Positions 37,506 to 46,650 of a DNA stretch of 64,000 nucleotides are shown here, in pieces. Below the pieces are notes generated by a model. The model was given only the letters and a program-made list of their open reading frames with translations. It searched no databases and was not told where the DNA came from. How positions within the stretch are numbered: position 1 is the stretch's first letter; the number at the start of each line of letters is the position of its first letter. The translations under genes and the position numbers were made by a program. The DNA is from Thalassoglobus sp. JC818 (GTDB lineage: Bacteria; Planctomycetota; Planctomycetia; Planctomycetales; Planctomycetaceae), in the NCBI RefSeq assembly GCF_040717535.1, contig NZ_JBFEFI010000007.1, positions 186,001 through 250,000 of the forward strand, written 5' to 3'.

Positions 37506-37848
37506 GCTATCCTCCTGAAGCACTCAACCCATCGAAGCAATTCCGATGGAATTGTGATCCCCATATCTGCGAATAAAGCAATTGGTTGAGACTCTTGTCC
37601 GACCTCTCGCAGTTCAATATTTCGCGATTCATCGACTACGAGTCGGACGATTTTCGAAACTTGTGAACAATCTAACATTCGTCGGATGATATCCCATTTC
37701 CCCAAGTGTCAACGGTCAGTTCTCGCGAGCGGATTCGCTGAGTGCCATTTCTGGCAATTCTGAGAGGCTGCTGGAATTCAACCTGACAATGCTCGATAAC
37801 AGTGATCGGCGACTTCAACTTTCATTCATCCGATTGAATCATGAATCG
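37506..37848. other. Divergent region between the epimerase and Nif3 genes
   Basis: 343 bases that must carry both divergent promoters; the strong ribosome site of the epimerase (37511-37516) is inside it. No reliable promoter or dyad could be singled out. An ATG at 37789 would extend the Nif3 gene into it by 20 residues. Confidence 0.4.
37511..37516 (-). promoter_or_regulatory. Strong Shine-Dalgarno site deciding a GTG start
   Basis: AGGAGG on the minus strand, five bases before GTG 37505, is one of the clearest ribosome sites in the window and fixes the start of the epimerase-like gene over the TTG at 37523. Confidence 0.75.
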
Positions 37849-38658
37849 ATGGCGTATTCACTTAAAACTCTGACGAACTATCTCGAAGCATTCGCTCCAC
37901 TGGACTTGGGTGAAGACTGGGACAACATCGGATTGCTCGTCGGAGATCCTGACGCTTCAATCGGGAGTGTGTTGACCTGCTTAACGCTGACTCCCGATGT
38001 TGCAGACGAAGCCATTCGACTCAACGCGGATTTGATTGTTTCTCATCATCCCGTCTTATTTCGCTCAGTCAAGAAGCTGACCACCGAGACGAATGAAGGC
38101 CGGATGCTTCTCAAATTGATCGCTCACCAGGTCGCAATTTACAGTCCCCACACAGCATTTGACAGCGCACTGAGCGGCATCAATCAACAGCTTGCCGAAT
38201 CGTTTGGATTGACAGAGATTCAACCGCTGCGAAGTCTTCAGGACACGGAAGCGACCGCAGCAAGCGTAGGTTCCGGGCGCTGGGGGTTACTCAACGAACC
38301 CATGACAACCGACCAGTTTTTGGATCGTGTTCGCACGTCGTTGAAGGTTCGCAACCTGCAGTACACCGGAGATTTGCAGCAGCAGGTGAAGTCAGTCGCT
38401 GTCGCCTGTGGATCGGCCGGAGAATTTCTTCGAGATGCGAACCAACTCGGATGTGATGTGTTCATTACTGGTGAAGCACGATTTCACTCGTGTCTTGAAG
38501 CTCGCGAACTTGGCGTATTTATGGTGCTGGCGGGGCACTACGCCACGGAGCGGCCAGCAGTCGAATCCCTCGCGAATACCCTTTCAGCAGAATTTCCCGA
38601 CTTGCAATGCCGGGCCAGCGAAGTCGAAACGGATCCCGTTCAGTGGAGTCTCGGATGA
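37849..38658 (+). CDS. Nif3-like dinuclear metal centre protein
   Basis: A 269-residue Nif3/YbgI-family protein. Members form hexameric rings with a two-metal site and are annotated as GTP cyclohydrolase type 2 homologues, although the function is unproven. Metal-site segments are visible: 'EDWDNIGLLVGD', 'DLIVSHHPVLFRS' (His-His), 'IYSPHTAFDSA' (His, Asp) and 'VLAGHYATERPAV' (His, Glu). The start at ATG 37849 gives 'MAYSLKTLTNYLEAFAPLDL'; 37789 is an alternative. The stop overlaps the ATG of the DUF983 gene by four bases (ATGA), so these two are cotranscribed and coupled. Confidence 0.9.
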   Translation: MAYSLKTLTNYLEAFAPLDLGEDWDNIGLLVGDPDASIGSVLTCLTLTPDVADEAIRLNADLIVSHHPVLFRSVKKLTTETNEGRMLLKLIAHQVAIYSPHTAFDSALSGINQQLAESFGLTEIQPLRSLQDTEATAASVGSGRWGLLNEPMTTDQFLDRVRTSLKVRNLQYTGDLQQQVKSVAVACGSAGEFLRDANQLGCDVFITGEARFHSCLEARELGVFMVLAGHYATERPAVESLANTLSAEFPDLQCRASEVETDPVQWSLG

Positions 38659-39095
38659 ATCAGCCTTCCCAACCGCAACAGTCAGATGCCGAAATTCCTG
38701 ACGGGCAAGAGACCGTTCAGTCAAAGTGGCCTCGCCCTCAATTTGAAACACTCATTTGGAGAGCGATTCGACTCCGCTGTCCTCGGTGCGGACAAGGTCA
38801 CCTGTTCGAGGGATTCATTCGCATGCCGGAGAGGTGCTCTCATTGCAATCTTCGCATACAGCGTGAAGCGGGGTTCTATCTCGGCTCGACGTATGTCAAT
38901 TATGGCCTGACTGCGGTCTTGATGACGGCGACCTTCTTGTTCTTACGACTTGTGATGAACATCCCCGCCAAGACGATGATCTGGCCATTGTTTGGCTTCT
39001 GTATTATTTTTCCCGTGCTCATTTTTCGTCAGGCCCGAGCCATCTGGCTGGCATTGGACTGTCAGTTCGACCAGTCCATTCTAAATGAGGAGTAA
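38655..39095 (+). CDS. DUF983 family zinc-ribbon membrane protein
   Basis: A 146-residue protein. After a polar ~45-residue N-terminus it has 'IRLRCPRCGQGHLFEGFIRM' and 'ERCSHCNLRI', two CxxC knuckles forming a zinc ribbon, then 'EAGFYLGSTYVNYGLTAVLM', the family signature leading into two transmembrane helices (about residues 76-100 and 105-125). DUF983 proteins are found in many bacteria next to cytochrome oxidase or other genes; no function is established. It starts inside the Nif3 stop codon and is followed 76 bases later by the pseudo-sulfatase gene. Confidence 0.9.
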   Translation: MNQPSQPQQSDAEIPDGQETVQSKWPRPQFETLIWRAIRLRCPRCGQGHLFEGFIRMPERCSHCNLRIQREAGFYLGSTYVNYGLTAVLMTATFLFLRLVMNIPAKTMIWPLFGFCIIFPVLIFRQARAIWLALDCQFDQSILNEE

Positions 39096-39171
39096 AGCCA
39101 AACTTGCAGCATCGCCAATTGCACCGACGACTGAACACGGACGACTTAATCCGAGACGAAAGGGGCGTTCG

Positions 39172-40008
39172 ATGCGCACGTTCGTGATCGTCTTTCAGCA
39201 TCTGCCCGCCTCCGAACTGGGAGCTTACGGAGGTTCTCGATCCCTCACAGCTTTCGATGAATTCACAAGCTGCGCGGATGTCTACGACTGGGTTTATGTC
39301 GCGGACCGAACTCACCCCTTGACGCAGGAATTAAATGGGATCTCCCGGGCCTCCTTCCGCCAGGCCAACTCAATCGAAGAGATTGACGACAACGTTCAAG
39401 AACTTGCTTCCGGTTCGTCCTCGGTGTCGACACTTCTTCTCAACTTGCCGAGCGATACGCCAATTGCAGAAATTGATCGGGCCTTCGCGAGTACTTTGAA
39501 TTCATGGAAGACCGCTACAGACTCCAACGAACCAACAACGGTTGTCGTCACCGCAAATTTAGGTGAGCACATTGATGTCGACGCTTTAGCGACTCACCCG
39601 GAGCGGTCAGTCACCGAAGCTGCAGCCCATATACCGTTGATCATTCAACAGCCGGGGCAAGATGTTTCTCGCCGTCGATCCAGGTTACTGACGAGCGATT
39701 CAATTCCCAGTGCCGTGCGGGCAATTTCGGAATCAACAGGCAGTTATCTCAATTTTCGTGATGAGGCAGGGGCGACGCAGATTGAATACCAATCACGCTC
39801 CATGCAGGCCATCAGGACGGAACAAGCTCTCCTGATTCGTTCACGTGAATCCGATGAGTCAGGCGAAAGTCATTTCTTGTCGCTCTACTTGAAGCCGGAA
39901 GACTGCTGGGAAGTGTTGGATGTCGCGTCGCAGTATCCGCTGGTCGTCGAGCACTTTCTTGAAACCGGCGAATTGACGCTTCCGCAACAGGGGCATCAAG
40001 CATCATAA
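39172..40008 (+). CDS. Sulfatase-fold protein lacking catalytic residues (pseudo-sulfatase)
   Basis: A 278-residue protein whose sequence follows the sulfatase/alkaline-phosphatase pattern in order but has lost the active-site residues. The N-terminus 'MRTFVIVFQHLPASELGAYG' parallels 'vlvivdDlradhLgcyG' with the metal-binding Asp pair replaced by Gln-His. 'TTVVVTANLGEH' at about residues 151-162 matches the family 'SDHGE' position as 'ANLGE', losing Asp and His. 'AAHIPLIIQQPGQDVSRRRS' and 'LLTSDSIPSAVRAI' match the C-terminal 'HVPLii..P...R...Lv...DlxPT' block. The Cys-x-Pro-Ser-Arg motif is absent. ATG 39172 has an AAGGGG site. The following 621-residue gene starts 46 bases later, so the two are probably cotranscribed. 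Function unknown. Confidence 0.7.
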   Translation: MRTFVIVFQHLPASELGAYGGSRSLTAFDEFTSCADVYDWVYVADRTHPLTQELNGISRASFRQANSIEEIDDNVQELASGSSSVSTLLLNLPSDTPIAEIDRAFASTLNSWKTATDSNEPTTVVVTANLGEHIDVDALATHPERSVTEAAAHIPLIIQQPGQDVSRRRSRLLTSDSIPSAVRAISESTGSYLNFRDEAGATQIEYQSRSMQAIRTEQALLIRSRESDESGESHFLSLYLKPEDCWEVLDVASQYPLVVEHFLETGELTLPQQGHQAS

Positions 40009-40053
40009 TTGCAGAGTAGGAAATGCTTGTTCAATGACCTCAAGGAAGCGCGG

Positions 40054-41919
40054 ATGAATTCCGTATTGCAGTTCAGCGACCAGATCTACTGTCTGCCTGT
40101 CGTACACGGGAGCGGAGATTTTGCGATTCAGGTTCGCGAAACAATGCTCGCGCAGAAGTTTGATTGTGTCGCTCTCCCTCTGCCGGAATCGTTTCGGACC
40201 CATGTTGAAGCGGGAGTGAGACACCTGCCAACTGTCTCGATGGTCGTGCAACCCGAGACAGCTCCGACTGCGTCGACCTGGACGCCCGAAGGGGAGAGCG
40301 AGTCGGAAAACATCGCCAGCTATGTGCCGATCGATCCGTGCCAGCCAGCGATTCAGGCCATTCGAGTCGCTCTTCAGGAACGGATTCCTCGGCAATATAT
40401 CGATCTCGAAGTCGAGGATTTTGAGATCACAACCGGAGTTCTTCCGGACCCTTACGCTCTGAAACGAGTGAAAATTGAACAGTTTGCTGCGGCTGTCGTT
40501 CCAGAGTCCCGTCGTCCGGAGCGAGACCAGCATCGAGCGCGAATTGAGTGGATGGCTCGCTCGCTTCGTGAATTAGAGAAGAAGCATTCCGCAATCCTCT
40601 TCGTCTGTTCCGTGCTTGATTGGATCTGGATTCGAGATGCCTATCGGTCTCAGGAGTTTCGTCTCGCAGAGCCGGAAGCTGTTTATGAAACAGAGATTTT
40701 CCGTGTTGATCCGCGCACGCTGGTTTTCGTTTTGGAAGAGTTGCCGTTCATCACGAGCTTGTACGAACGCTCGCGATTAACGCTCGATCTCGACGACAAT
40801 CTCTCTATCGATGGTGTCAAAGAGCTGCTCTTTGAATCTAGAAAAAGGTATGTCGACGAACATGGGCAAAAAGGTCGACGAATTTCGCCACTCACGATGC
40901 GGTCGATGCTCAAGTACATTCGAAATCTGAGTCTGATCGAACGCCGCCTGACTCCTGATCTGTACACATTGATCACCGCTGCCAAGCAAATTGGGGGAGA
41001 TCTCTTCGCAATCTCACTCGCGGAAACGGCTCGTGAATACGAATTCAAGGAAAGTCTTCCATACGGTGACCTAAAGATGTCCATCGGACGCGGCGAATTT
41101 CCGAACGGTGACATCTTTCACCTCAAGAGCCGTTTGGCTGGTCAACCGGTCACGTGGCGTACCTGTGAGCTTCGAAATAAACCGCCGGAGATCGACAAGC
41201 AATCGTGGGCCATGAAATGGAACCCCTTCAGCCACTGTAGTTGGCCGCCGGAAGATGTCGCGATCGAACGCTTCCGCACTCATGTCAAAGATCGTGCATT
41301 GGCGATGCTTGGGAATGATCTTGCCCGAGTCGAAAAGTTCACTTCGAGCATTAAAGATGGAATCGATATTCGCGAAACGCTCCGCAACTGGCACACCGGC
41401 GAGTTGTACGTGAAAGAGAATCCCCCGAGTCGAGGGACTTTGGATTGCGTGATCATGCTGTTCGATTCCCCGGCCGATCCGCGTGATTATCCATGGAGAA
41501 TCACCTGGCATGCCGAACATCAGGATGAGTCGACACTCTCGTTTTATGCCACTCCGTTCGAGAACGAATTCGTCGGACCTGGAATTGCAATGTCGACTTA
41601 CGGAGGGGCGATGTTCTTGTTTCCACCACGTCCAATTCCCGACATCTGGCAAGATCGCCGATTTGACTCGGTCGATACGTTAGAAGAACGGCTTCTGATC
41701 GCTGCCTGCTACCATTCCAATGAGCGGCACATCGCTTTGCTGTCACACTCTCCACCGGGGATTGCGTGGAGACGGATCGCGAAGAGAAGCGGCAAGCGAT
41801 TGATTCATCTGCCCCTGGCAGGATTCAGCAGCGAGACGATTCAGAAGCTCAAAATGTTCCATGTGCTGAATGGACGACAAGTTCGTACCTACGCGGAACA
41901 CTTTATTCGCAAAGCTTGA
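40054..41919 (+). CDS. Conserved-looking protein of unknown function (621 residues)
   Basis: I do not recognise this family. It is a soluble-looking protein with no signal peptide or membrane helices. Readable features: an N-terminal 'FAIQVRETMLAQKFDCVALP', suggesting a Rossmann-like strand-loop; a central helical stretch 'ERDQHRARIEWMARSLRELE', then 'AILFVCSVLDWIWIRDAY'; a middle 'LLFESRKRYVDEHGQKGRRI'; and a C-terminal 'ERHIALLSHSPPGIAWRRIA' and 'KRLIHLPLAGFSSETIQKLK'. The N-terminal 'VALPLPESFRTHVEAGVRHL' resembles the start of bacterial TraB/DUF5682-type proteins, but only weakly. ATG 40054 has AAGGAA upstream; the gene overlaps the convergent PEP-CTERM gene by 17 bases. Its linkage to the pseudo-sulfatase gene suggests a shared role. 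Confidence 0.7.
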   Translation: MNSVLQFSDQIYCLPVVHGSGDFAIQVRETMLAQKFDCVALPLPESFRTHVEAGVRHLPTVSMVVQPETAPTASTWTPEGESESENIASYVPIDPCQPAIQAIRVALQERIPRQYIDLEVEDFEITTGVLPDPYALKRVKIEQFAAAVVPESRRPERDQHRARIEWMARSLRELEKKHSAILFVCSVLDWIWIRDAYRSQEFRLAEPEAVYETEIFRVDPRTLVFVLEELPFITSLYERSRLTLDLDDNLSIDGVKELLFESRKRYVDEHGQKGRRISPLTMRSMLKYIRNLSLIERRLTPDLYTLITAAKQIGGDLFAISLAETAREYEFKESLPYGDLKMSIGRGEFPNGDIFHLKSRLAGQPVTWRTCELRNKPPEIDKQSWAMKWNPFSHCSWPPEDVAIERFRTHVKDRALAMLGNDLARVEKFTSSIKDGIDIRETLRNWHTGELYVKENPPSRGTLDCVIMLFDSPADPRDYPWRITWHAEHQDESTLSFYATPFENEFVGPGIAMSTYGGAMFLFPPRPIPDIWQDRRFDSVDTLEERLLIAACYHSNERHIALLSHSPPGIAWRRIAKRSGKRLIHLPLAGFSSETIQKLKMFHVLNGRQVRTYAEHFIRKA

Positions 41920-42568
41920 GAACTGCTGCTGTCCGACGTTCGCGAAAGAGTGCGATTGCGATGCCGAGCAGTCCACAAGAAAACAAAAGCATCGTCGATG
42001 GCTCAGGAACAATTGGGCCAGCCGGACCGACGACTATGTTATCAAACTGATGAAAATATCCGTCCTGCCGCCACGTCACCGAAGTAATTGAATTGAAGTC
42101 CGAGCTAAACAAAAAGGTCTCAGCAGCGAACGCGATTCCATCGAGAGTGAATGATTGCATAGCTGTTCCGCCTCCGGTTTTTACCGCGACGAAGGTCACG
42201 GTCGTCGAGAGTGGAAAGTTCAACTCGGCAAGATCGATCGACTTCAAAGCAAATGAACCACCACCATCTTGTGTAAGTGTGGCGGAGTTCCGCGGGTCCA
42301 GAGGGTCGAGAGGATTCGGAACCGAGTTGATGATCAAGGATGTCGACCCGGTAAAGCGTGTGTCGAGTGTCCCGAAGCTGGCAAATCCGCCAAGCCCCGG
42401 CGTGGTTAACGTGTATCCATCTTCGCTGTAAGTCACTCCGGGGAGGGCATCCACGAATGTGTCCACATGGACGAGTTGTTCAAAATCGAGAACAACATCT
42501 GCCTCGACGCATGACCCGTTCATCATGTGGGCAGTGACAACGATGATTCCGACGAGATTCCTGAGCAT
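41903..42568 (-). CDS. PEP-CTERM sorting-domain protein
   Basis: A 221-residue exported protein. It has a signal peptide ('MLRNLVGIIVVTAHMM'), a ~170-residue beta-rich body ('FEQLVHVDTFVDALPGVTYS', 'LKSIDLAELNFPLSTTVTFV') and a C-terminal tail 'VPEPSTMLLFSCGLLGIAIA' followed by 'LFRERR': the PEP motif, a hydrophobic helix and a basic cluster. Such tails are processed by exosortase (EpsH), and the proteins are sorted to the cell surface or extracellular matrix. No exosortase gene is in the window. ATG 42568 has a GAGGG site. Its 3' end overlaps the convergent 621-residue gene by 17 bases. Confidence 0.88.
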   Translation of the reverse strand: MLRNLVGIIVVTAHMMNGSCVEADVVLDFEQLVHVDTFVDALPGVTYSEDGYTLTTPGLGGFASFGTLDTRFTGSTSLIINSVPNPLDPLDPRNSATLTQDGGGSFALKSIDLAELNFPLSTTVTFVAVKTGGGTAMQSFTLDGIAFAAETFLFSSDFNSITSVTWRQDGYFHQFDNIVVGPAGPIVPEPSTMLLFSCGLLGIAIALFRERRTAAVLKLCE

Positions 42569-42845
42569 CTGTCCCTCGTAGTCTGAATTTGCTGGTTGCA
42601 CGGGCCGCGCAAGCGGTTTCGCATCCCGTACAAGTCTCAGGAAAAGTAAAGTCGGAATTGCTCTCAGGAAGAATTTTCGCGTGAGAATTATGATGATCCT
42701 AAGTTTCGGATCAGAAGTGCGGAGCGAAAACCGTTACGACCGGCACAATGTGAAACTGATTGAGTGGCTCGGAATTCTCATCATCAGGTTTCCGCTATCT
42801 TGGGCTCAGAGCGAGCAGAATTTCGATCGACTCCCCAACTGAAGC

Positions 42846-42872
42846 GATCATTGCAGCTCTTCTGCGATGATC
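42846..42872 (-). terminator. Hairpin across the kinase gene's stop codon
   Basis: GATCATTGCAG (42846-42856) pairs with CTGCGATGATC (42862-42872), 11 bp with one G-U pair and a 5-base loop. It spans the 3' end of the minus-strand kinase gene. No T-tract follows, so its role as a terminator is uncertain. Confidence 0.35.
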
Positions 42873-44926
42873 ACCGTCGATTGATTGGCATTTCCCGGCA
42901 GTTCATCCGGCTTATTGGGAGAGATTGCCGGAGAAGTGGAAGAGCCTGGATTGCGCTGAGGCGTTTGAAGCTTTCCGGTCTGTTTCCGTGGTGAATGTGA
43001 GATCGCTCGCATCCCCCACCACTCGGCAGCTTTGGAGAAATTCCACTCATGTGATGCTTTCAAGCGGTTCAAGCACTCTGCAAGTTCGACGACAGATTGC
43101 GGCCGGTTGCGAGGGTCTTTCTCCAGGCAACTCAAGACGATCTCCTCATACTCACGGCTAACGTTTGCTTTGAGGTGTCTTCGTAGTCGAGGTGGAGGTG
43201 TTTCAACCTGCGCGCAGATAATTTTGCGGAGCGGAAGATTCCCGAACAAGACCTGCCCTGAGACGAGGAAGTGAGCGACACCTCCCAGCGCGTAAATGTC
43301 TGATCGCTCGTCAACTTCGTCGGGGAAATGAATTGACTCTGGCGACATGTAGTTGGGTGTCCCGGTGATGCCCGTTTCTTTGTCTCGGTTGGCTCGCTCT
43401 CCCGTCACTGCCACCAATCCGAAGTCGAGGACTTTCGCGAAGTCATGAGCCCCAGCACATGTTGTTAAGACGATGTTCTCTGGTTTGATGTCGCGGTGAA
43501 TGAGCCCTTTGTGATGTGATTCCGACAGCGATCCGCAGACCTGACAGAGAATGTGAATCGCCCGTCCTTCCGGAATTGGCCCGTGCTGGTAAACGAGATC
43601 GCTGAGGCTCAAGCCGTCCAAATATTCCATCACATAATAGAGCGTGCCTTCGGGAGTCACTCCGTAGTCATAAACCTGAACCGTGTGCGGGCTTGAGAGT
43701 TCGCTGGTGGTGCGGGCTTCAACGCGAAAACGTTCCAGCAACTGACGGCTGACGCGAGACGTTTTCATCATCTTGACAGCTGCCGGTCGGTGCAGCATCG
43801 TGTGTCGGGCACGGTAAACGATGCCCATCCCACCACGACCAATTTCTTCTTCAAGTGTGTAGCTGCCGAGTTGCTGTTCAACCCAATTCGTTTCGATGCT
43901 TGGAGCTTGAACAGCGGCCAGTGCCAGTCTTTCGAGTCGGTCGGACAGCCGGACCCGATTGACCGGGAGAGATTCGTTTCTCTCGATTTCTTCGTCGACC
44001 GAAGCGGCGATTTCAAGAAAGTCGAAGCCGGGAATGTGATTCTGGTACGCAACGAATCGCGAAATAATCTCTGGCTCTTGAGGGAAACCGCTTGGCAACA
44101 ACCCACTGATTGCTACGGCAGCAATTTCGGAGTGCAGCAATTCTTCGTCGGCAAGAATGACGTCGTGCTCATGCTGATAGCAGGCACAGGCGACCACTTC
44201 TTCAGCGAAATTCCAACGTTGAAGGAGTTGTCCCGCGAGAGACGCGTGATCCCATTGAAACTCAGTGCGTTCAAAATCAACGATGGACTCCCGAGTTCGA
44301 TCGAACTTGGAGTACGTGTCATCAAATTCATCGAGAAGGTGGTGCAACAAAATGTCCTGCAGCAGCGCAGCGACATAAACATGGTCCTGATCGACACCCA
44401 GCAGCTTCGCGACTCGAACAGCAAACATGGCGCGTTCCTGTGCTTCGATCAGAAACGAATCGACGGTGCTTCCCGATTGATCACGCGTCACAAACGAAGC
44501 GTGCAGTGCAGCGCTCATGACAAGCATCTTGCAACGACGGAGGCCAATCATTCCGATCGCATGCTGGATCGACGAAATTCTTCGCTGAAGCATGAGCGTG
44601 CTGGCGTTGACGAGCCGTAGCACATTCGAAGCGAGTTCCATGTCGACTTCGACGATTGTCGCCAGTTTCCGCAGCGGGATGTCGGGTCGCTCACAGACTT
44701 CGACAAACTGAGCCACTGAATGCGGAGGACGCGGAATCTGAATGCGCGCAGGCAGTCGCCCGAGAGGATCTGGGCCGAGTCGGCAAGCAACAAGTTTCGG
44801 CCAGTCAATCATTGGTGAGAGTTCTTGTGGTGAGGGCGTCGACGCAAGAAGACGAAAGCAGTCGGCAGGCACTTTAGAAAAGCTTACCTCGGCAGGAATC
44901 GACTGTCCGGAGTTCCTGACGAGCAT
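42848..44926 (-). CDS. HDOD domain-serine/threonine protein kinase fusion
   Basis: A 692-residue cytoplasmic protein. The N-terminal HDOD domain (about residues 50-285) contains 'DMELASNVLRLVNASTLMLQ' and 'SSIQHAIGMIGLRRCKMLVM', the catalytically dead HD-fold typical of HDOD. A Hanks-type kinase domain follows (about 345-615): 'LEEEIGRGGMGIVYRARH' (Gly loop), 'AAVKMMK' (ATP Lys), 'GLIHRDIKPENIVL' (catalytic Asp), 'VLDFGLVAVTG' (DFG) and 'GTPNYMSPESIHF'. The C-terminus (about 620-692) is Pro/Ser/Asn-rich and probably disordered. All catalytic residues are present, so it should be active. TTG at 44941 is a less likely start. Such fusions are known mainly in planctomycetes; the signal is unknown. 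Confidence 0.92.
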   Translation of the reverse strand: MLVRNSGQSIPAEVSFSKVPADCFRLLASTPSPQELSPMIDWPKLVACRLGPDPLGRLPARIQIPRPPHSVAQFVEVCERPDIPLRKLATIVEVDMELASNVLRLVNASTLMLQRRISSIQHAIGMIGLRRCKMLVMSAALHASFVTRDQSGSTVDSFLIEAQERAMFAVRVAKLLGVDQDHVYVAALLQDILLHHLLDEFDDTYSKFDRTRESIVDFERTEFQWDHASLAGQLLQRWNFAEEVVACACYQHEHDVILADEELLHSEIAAVAISGLLPSGFPQEPEIISRFVAYQNHIPGFDFLEIAASVDEEIERNESLPVNRVRLSDRLERLALAAVQAPSIETNWVEQQLGSYTLEEEIGRGGMGIVYRARHTMLHRPAAVKMMKTSRVSRQLLERFRVEARTTSELSSPHTVQVYDYGVTPEGTLYYVMEYLDGLSLSDLVYQHGPIPEGRAIHILCQVCGSLSESHHKGLIHRDIKPENIVLTTCAGAHDFAKVLDFGLVAVTGERANRDKETGITGTPNYMSPESIHFPDEVDERSDIYALGGVAHFLVSGQVLFGNLPLRKIICAQVETPPPRLRRHLKANVSREYEEIVLSCLEKDPRNRPQSVVELAECLNRLKASHEWNFSKAAEWWGMRAISHSPRKQTGKLQTPQRNPGSSTSPAISPNKPDELPGNANQSTVIIAEELQ

Positions 44927-44941
44927 CTTTTCGATTCGCAA

Positions 44942-45243
44942 AGCTTGCTCACAGTTTCAACTTTGAGGAGAGCTTTGACTGGAATCATCAACACGATGGA
45001 AAGAGCGACTGAGGCAGTCAGGACACGTTGCTTTCACGCAGCTACGAAGACAACCATTGCTCTTGTTCAATTGGTGTTCGTCGCTTCTCAGGCTCTCGGC
45101 GATCAGTCATGCAATTTCAGCGAAAGGCGATTGAAACATTTCTTCGCGGCACACTCTTGAACACTGAGGAGTAGTCCTTCATTTTGTTTGCTGTTGTTTC
45201 TTAGAAAGCCCAAAAGCGAAACATTCTCTCACTCGGAGAAAAC
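44942..45243. other. Divergent region between the kinase and beta-helix genes
   Basis: 302 bases with no convincing gene; an open frame of 71 codons (44945-45160) has no family features. It must carry divergent promoters; a GGAG ribosome site at about 45234-45237 serves the beta-helix gene. Confidence 0.4.
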
Positions 45244-46638
45244 ATGACACGAATCCGAAAATACAGCCCGCCGAATTCCCTGTCTCAGTTAGCGAGTGCG
45301 ATCACTCTCAGTTTGATCCTGGCAGCGACGCCGTCAGCTTTCGGAGCCGATTCCGCCAAGCTGGATCTTCCTGGAGATGGTCAGGCCGACGTGACCGAAC
45401 AAATTCAGGAATCGATCAATTCTGGGGGCGGAAATCTTCAACTGCCGCGTGGAGTTCACCGAGTCACAAAAACTCTGACCATCAATCTCGACGAAGTTGG
45501 TCCGACGGCAATTTCGGGAAATGGAGCGGCAACGATCCTGATGGAAGGAGAAGGGCCGGCAATTCGATTTGTCGGGACACACGATGGAACCGCAGCTCCG
45601 GATTCATTCAAAAGAAATGTCTGGGAGAACCAGCGTGCGCCAATGGTCGATGGCATTGAGATTGTGGGAAAGAACCCAAAAGGCAACGGAATTGAAGCTA
45701 CCGGCACGATGCAATTGACTGTAACTCGCTGCGTCCTCAGAGAGCTTCATCACGGAATTCATCTGACGAATCGGAATCGCAATATCATCATCTCTGACTG
45801 TCACATCTACGATAACTCCGGGATCGGAATCTACTACGACGACGTCAATCTGCATCAGTCGAACATCGTCGGATGTCACATCAGCTATAACGACGGCGGC
45901 GGAATTGTCAGCCGGGGAGGGGACGTTCGTAACGTCCATATCGGGACTTGTGATATCGAAGGCAACATGGGAGGCCCCGGAAAGCCTGCGAGTGCGAATG
46001 TCGATCTCGACTCAAGAAACGGCTCGATCGCCGAAGTTGCGATCGTGGGATGCACGATTCAACACGACCACGTGTCAGAAAACTCTGCGAACATTCGTTT
46101 CAACGGAAACAGCACCGCTCGTCCATTCACTGATGAAACGCGCCATGGAAATCTGACGATCGCCGACAACGTTCTGTCTGATGTGAAAGTGAACATCGAA
46201 GTGACCGATGCCCGAGGAGTTTCGATCACCGGCAATACGGTCTGGAAGGGATTCGAAGCAAACCTCGTCGTCGATAGCTCGACAAACGTCGTGGTTGCCA
46301 ACAATGTTTTCGACCGAAATCCTCGATACCATTACGGAGATGGATCAACGTCAAAGAACGGGCTGCAATTCACCGATTGCTCCGGAGTGGTGTTCAACGG
46401 CAACCTCATCGACTCCGTGACTCACAATGATGCAGCCATTCAGCTTCTTCGCTGCAAACACTTCAACTTCACGAGTTGTTTGATACTCAACTGCAAGCCG
46501 GTTGCGATCGACATTCGAGAGTGCGAACGAACCCGCATCTTTGGTTGTTTGATCGAACGTCCCGACGATGCAACCGACGATTGGAAAGCCATTCAGATCG
46601 TCGACAGTCAGGGGATCTTAACGGATCACAATGAATAG
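45244..46638 (+). CDS. Secreted right-handed parallel beta-helix protein
   Basis: A 464-residue protein with a signal peptide ('SAITLSLILAATPSAFGAD'). 'DVTEQIQESINSGGGNLQLP' is the pectate-lyase-superfamily opening, followed by many short repeats with 'N.I.C.I..N.G.GI' rhythm: 'NIIISDCHIYDNSGIGIYYD', 'NIVGCHISYNDGGGIVSRGG', 'VVVANNVFDRNPRYHYGDG'. This is a right-handed parallel beta-helix, typical of secreted polysaccharide-acting or surface proteins. No lyase or hydrolase catalytic set could be identified. A perfect 11-bp inverted repeat lies just beyond its stop (46651-46686), between it and the convergent sulfite-oxidase-like gene. Confidence 0.88.
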   Translation: MTRIRKYSPPNSLSQLASAITLSLILAATPSAFGADSAKLDLPGDGQADVTEQIQESINSGGGNLQLPRGVHRVTKTLTINLDEVGPTAISGNGAATILMEGEGPAIRFVGTHDGTAAPDSFKRNVWENQRAPMVDGIEIVGKNPKGNGIEATGTMQLTVTRCVLRELHHGIHLTNRNRNIIISDCHIYDNSGIGIYYDDVNLHQSNIVGCHISYNDGGGIVSRGGDVRNVHIGTCDIEGNMGGPGKPASANVDLDSRNGSIAEVAIVGCTIQHDHVSENSANIRFNGNSTARPFTDETRHGNLTIADNVLSDVKVNIEVTDARGVSITGNTVWKGFEANLVVDSSTNVVVANNVFDRNPRYHYGDGSTSKNGLQFTDCSGVVFNGNLIDSVTHNDAAIQLLRCKHFNFTSCLILNCKPVAIDIRECERTRIFGCLIERPDDATDDWKAIQIVDSQGILTDHNE

Positions 46639-46650
46639 ACACACAGTTCT

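Noticed and set aside
43790-44620. Open frame of 276 codons antisense to the HDOD-kinase gene
   Set aside because: It is a mirror of the kinase and HDOD coding bases, with no domain or ribosome site.
44945-45160. 71-codon open frame in the divergent kinase/beta-helix gap
   Set aside because: No ribosome site, no recognised motif and a composition like random sequence; its position in a shared promoter region makes it doubtful.
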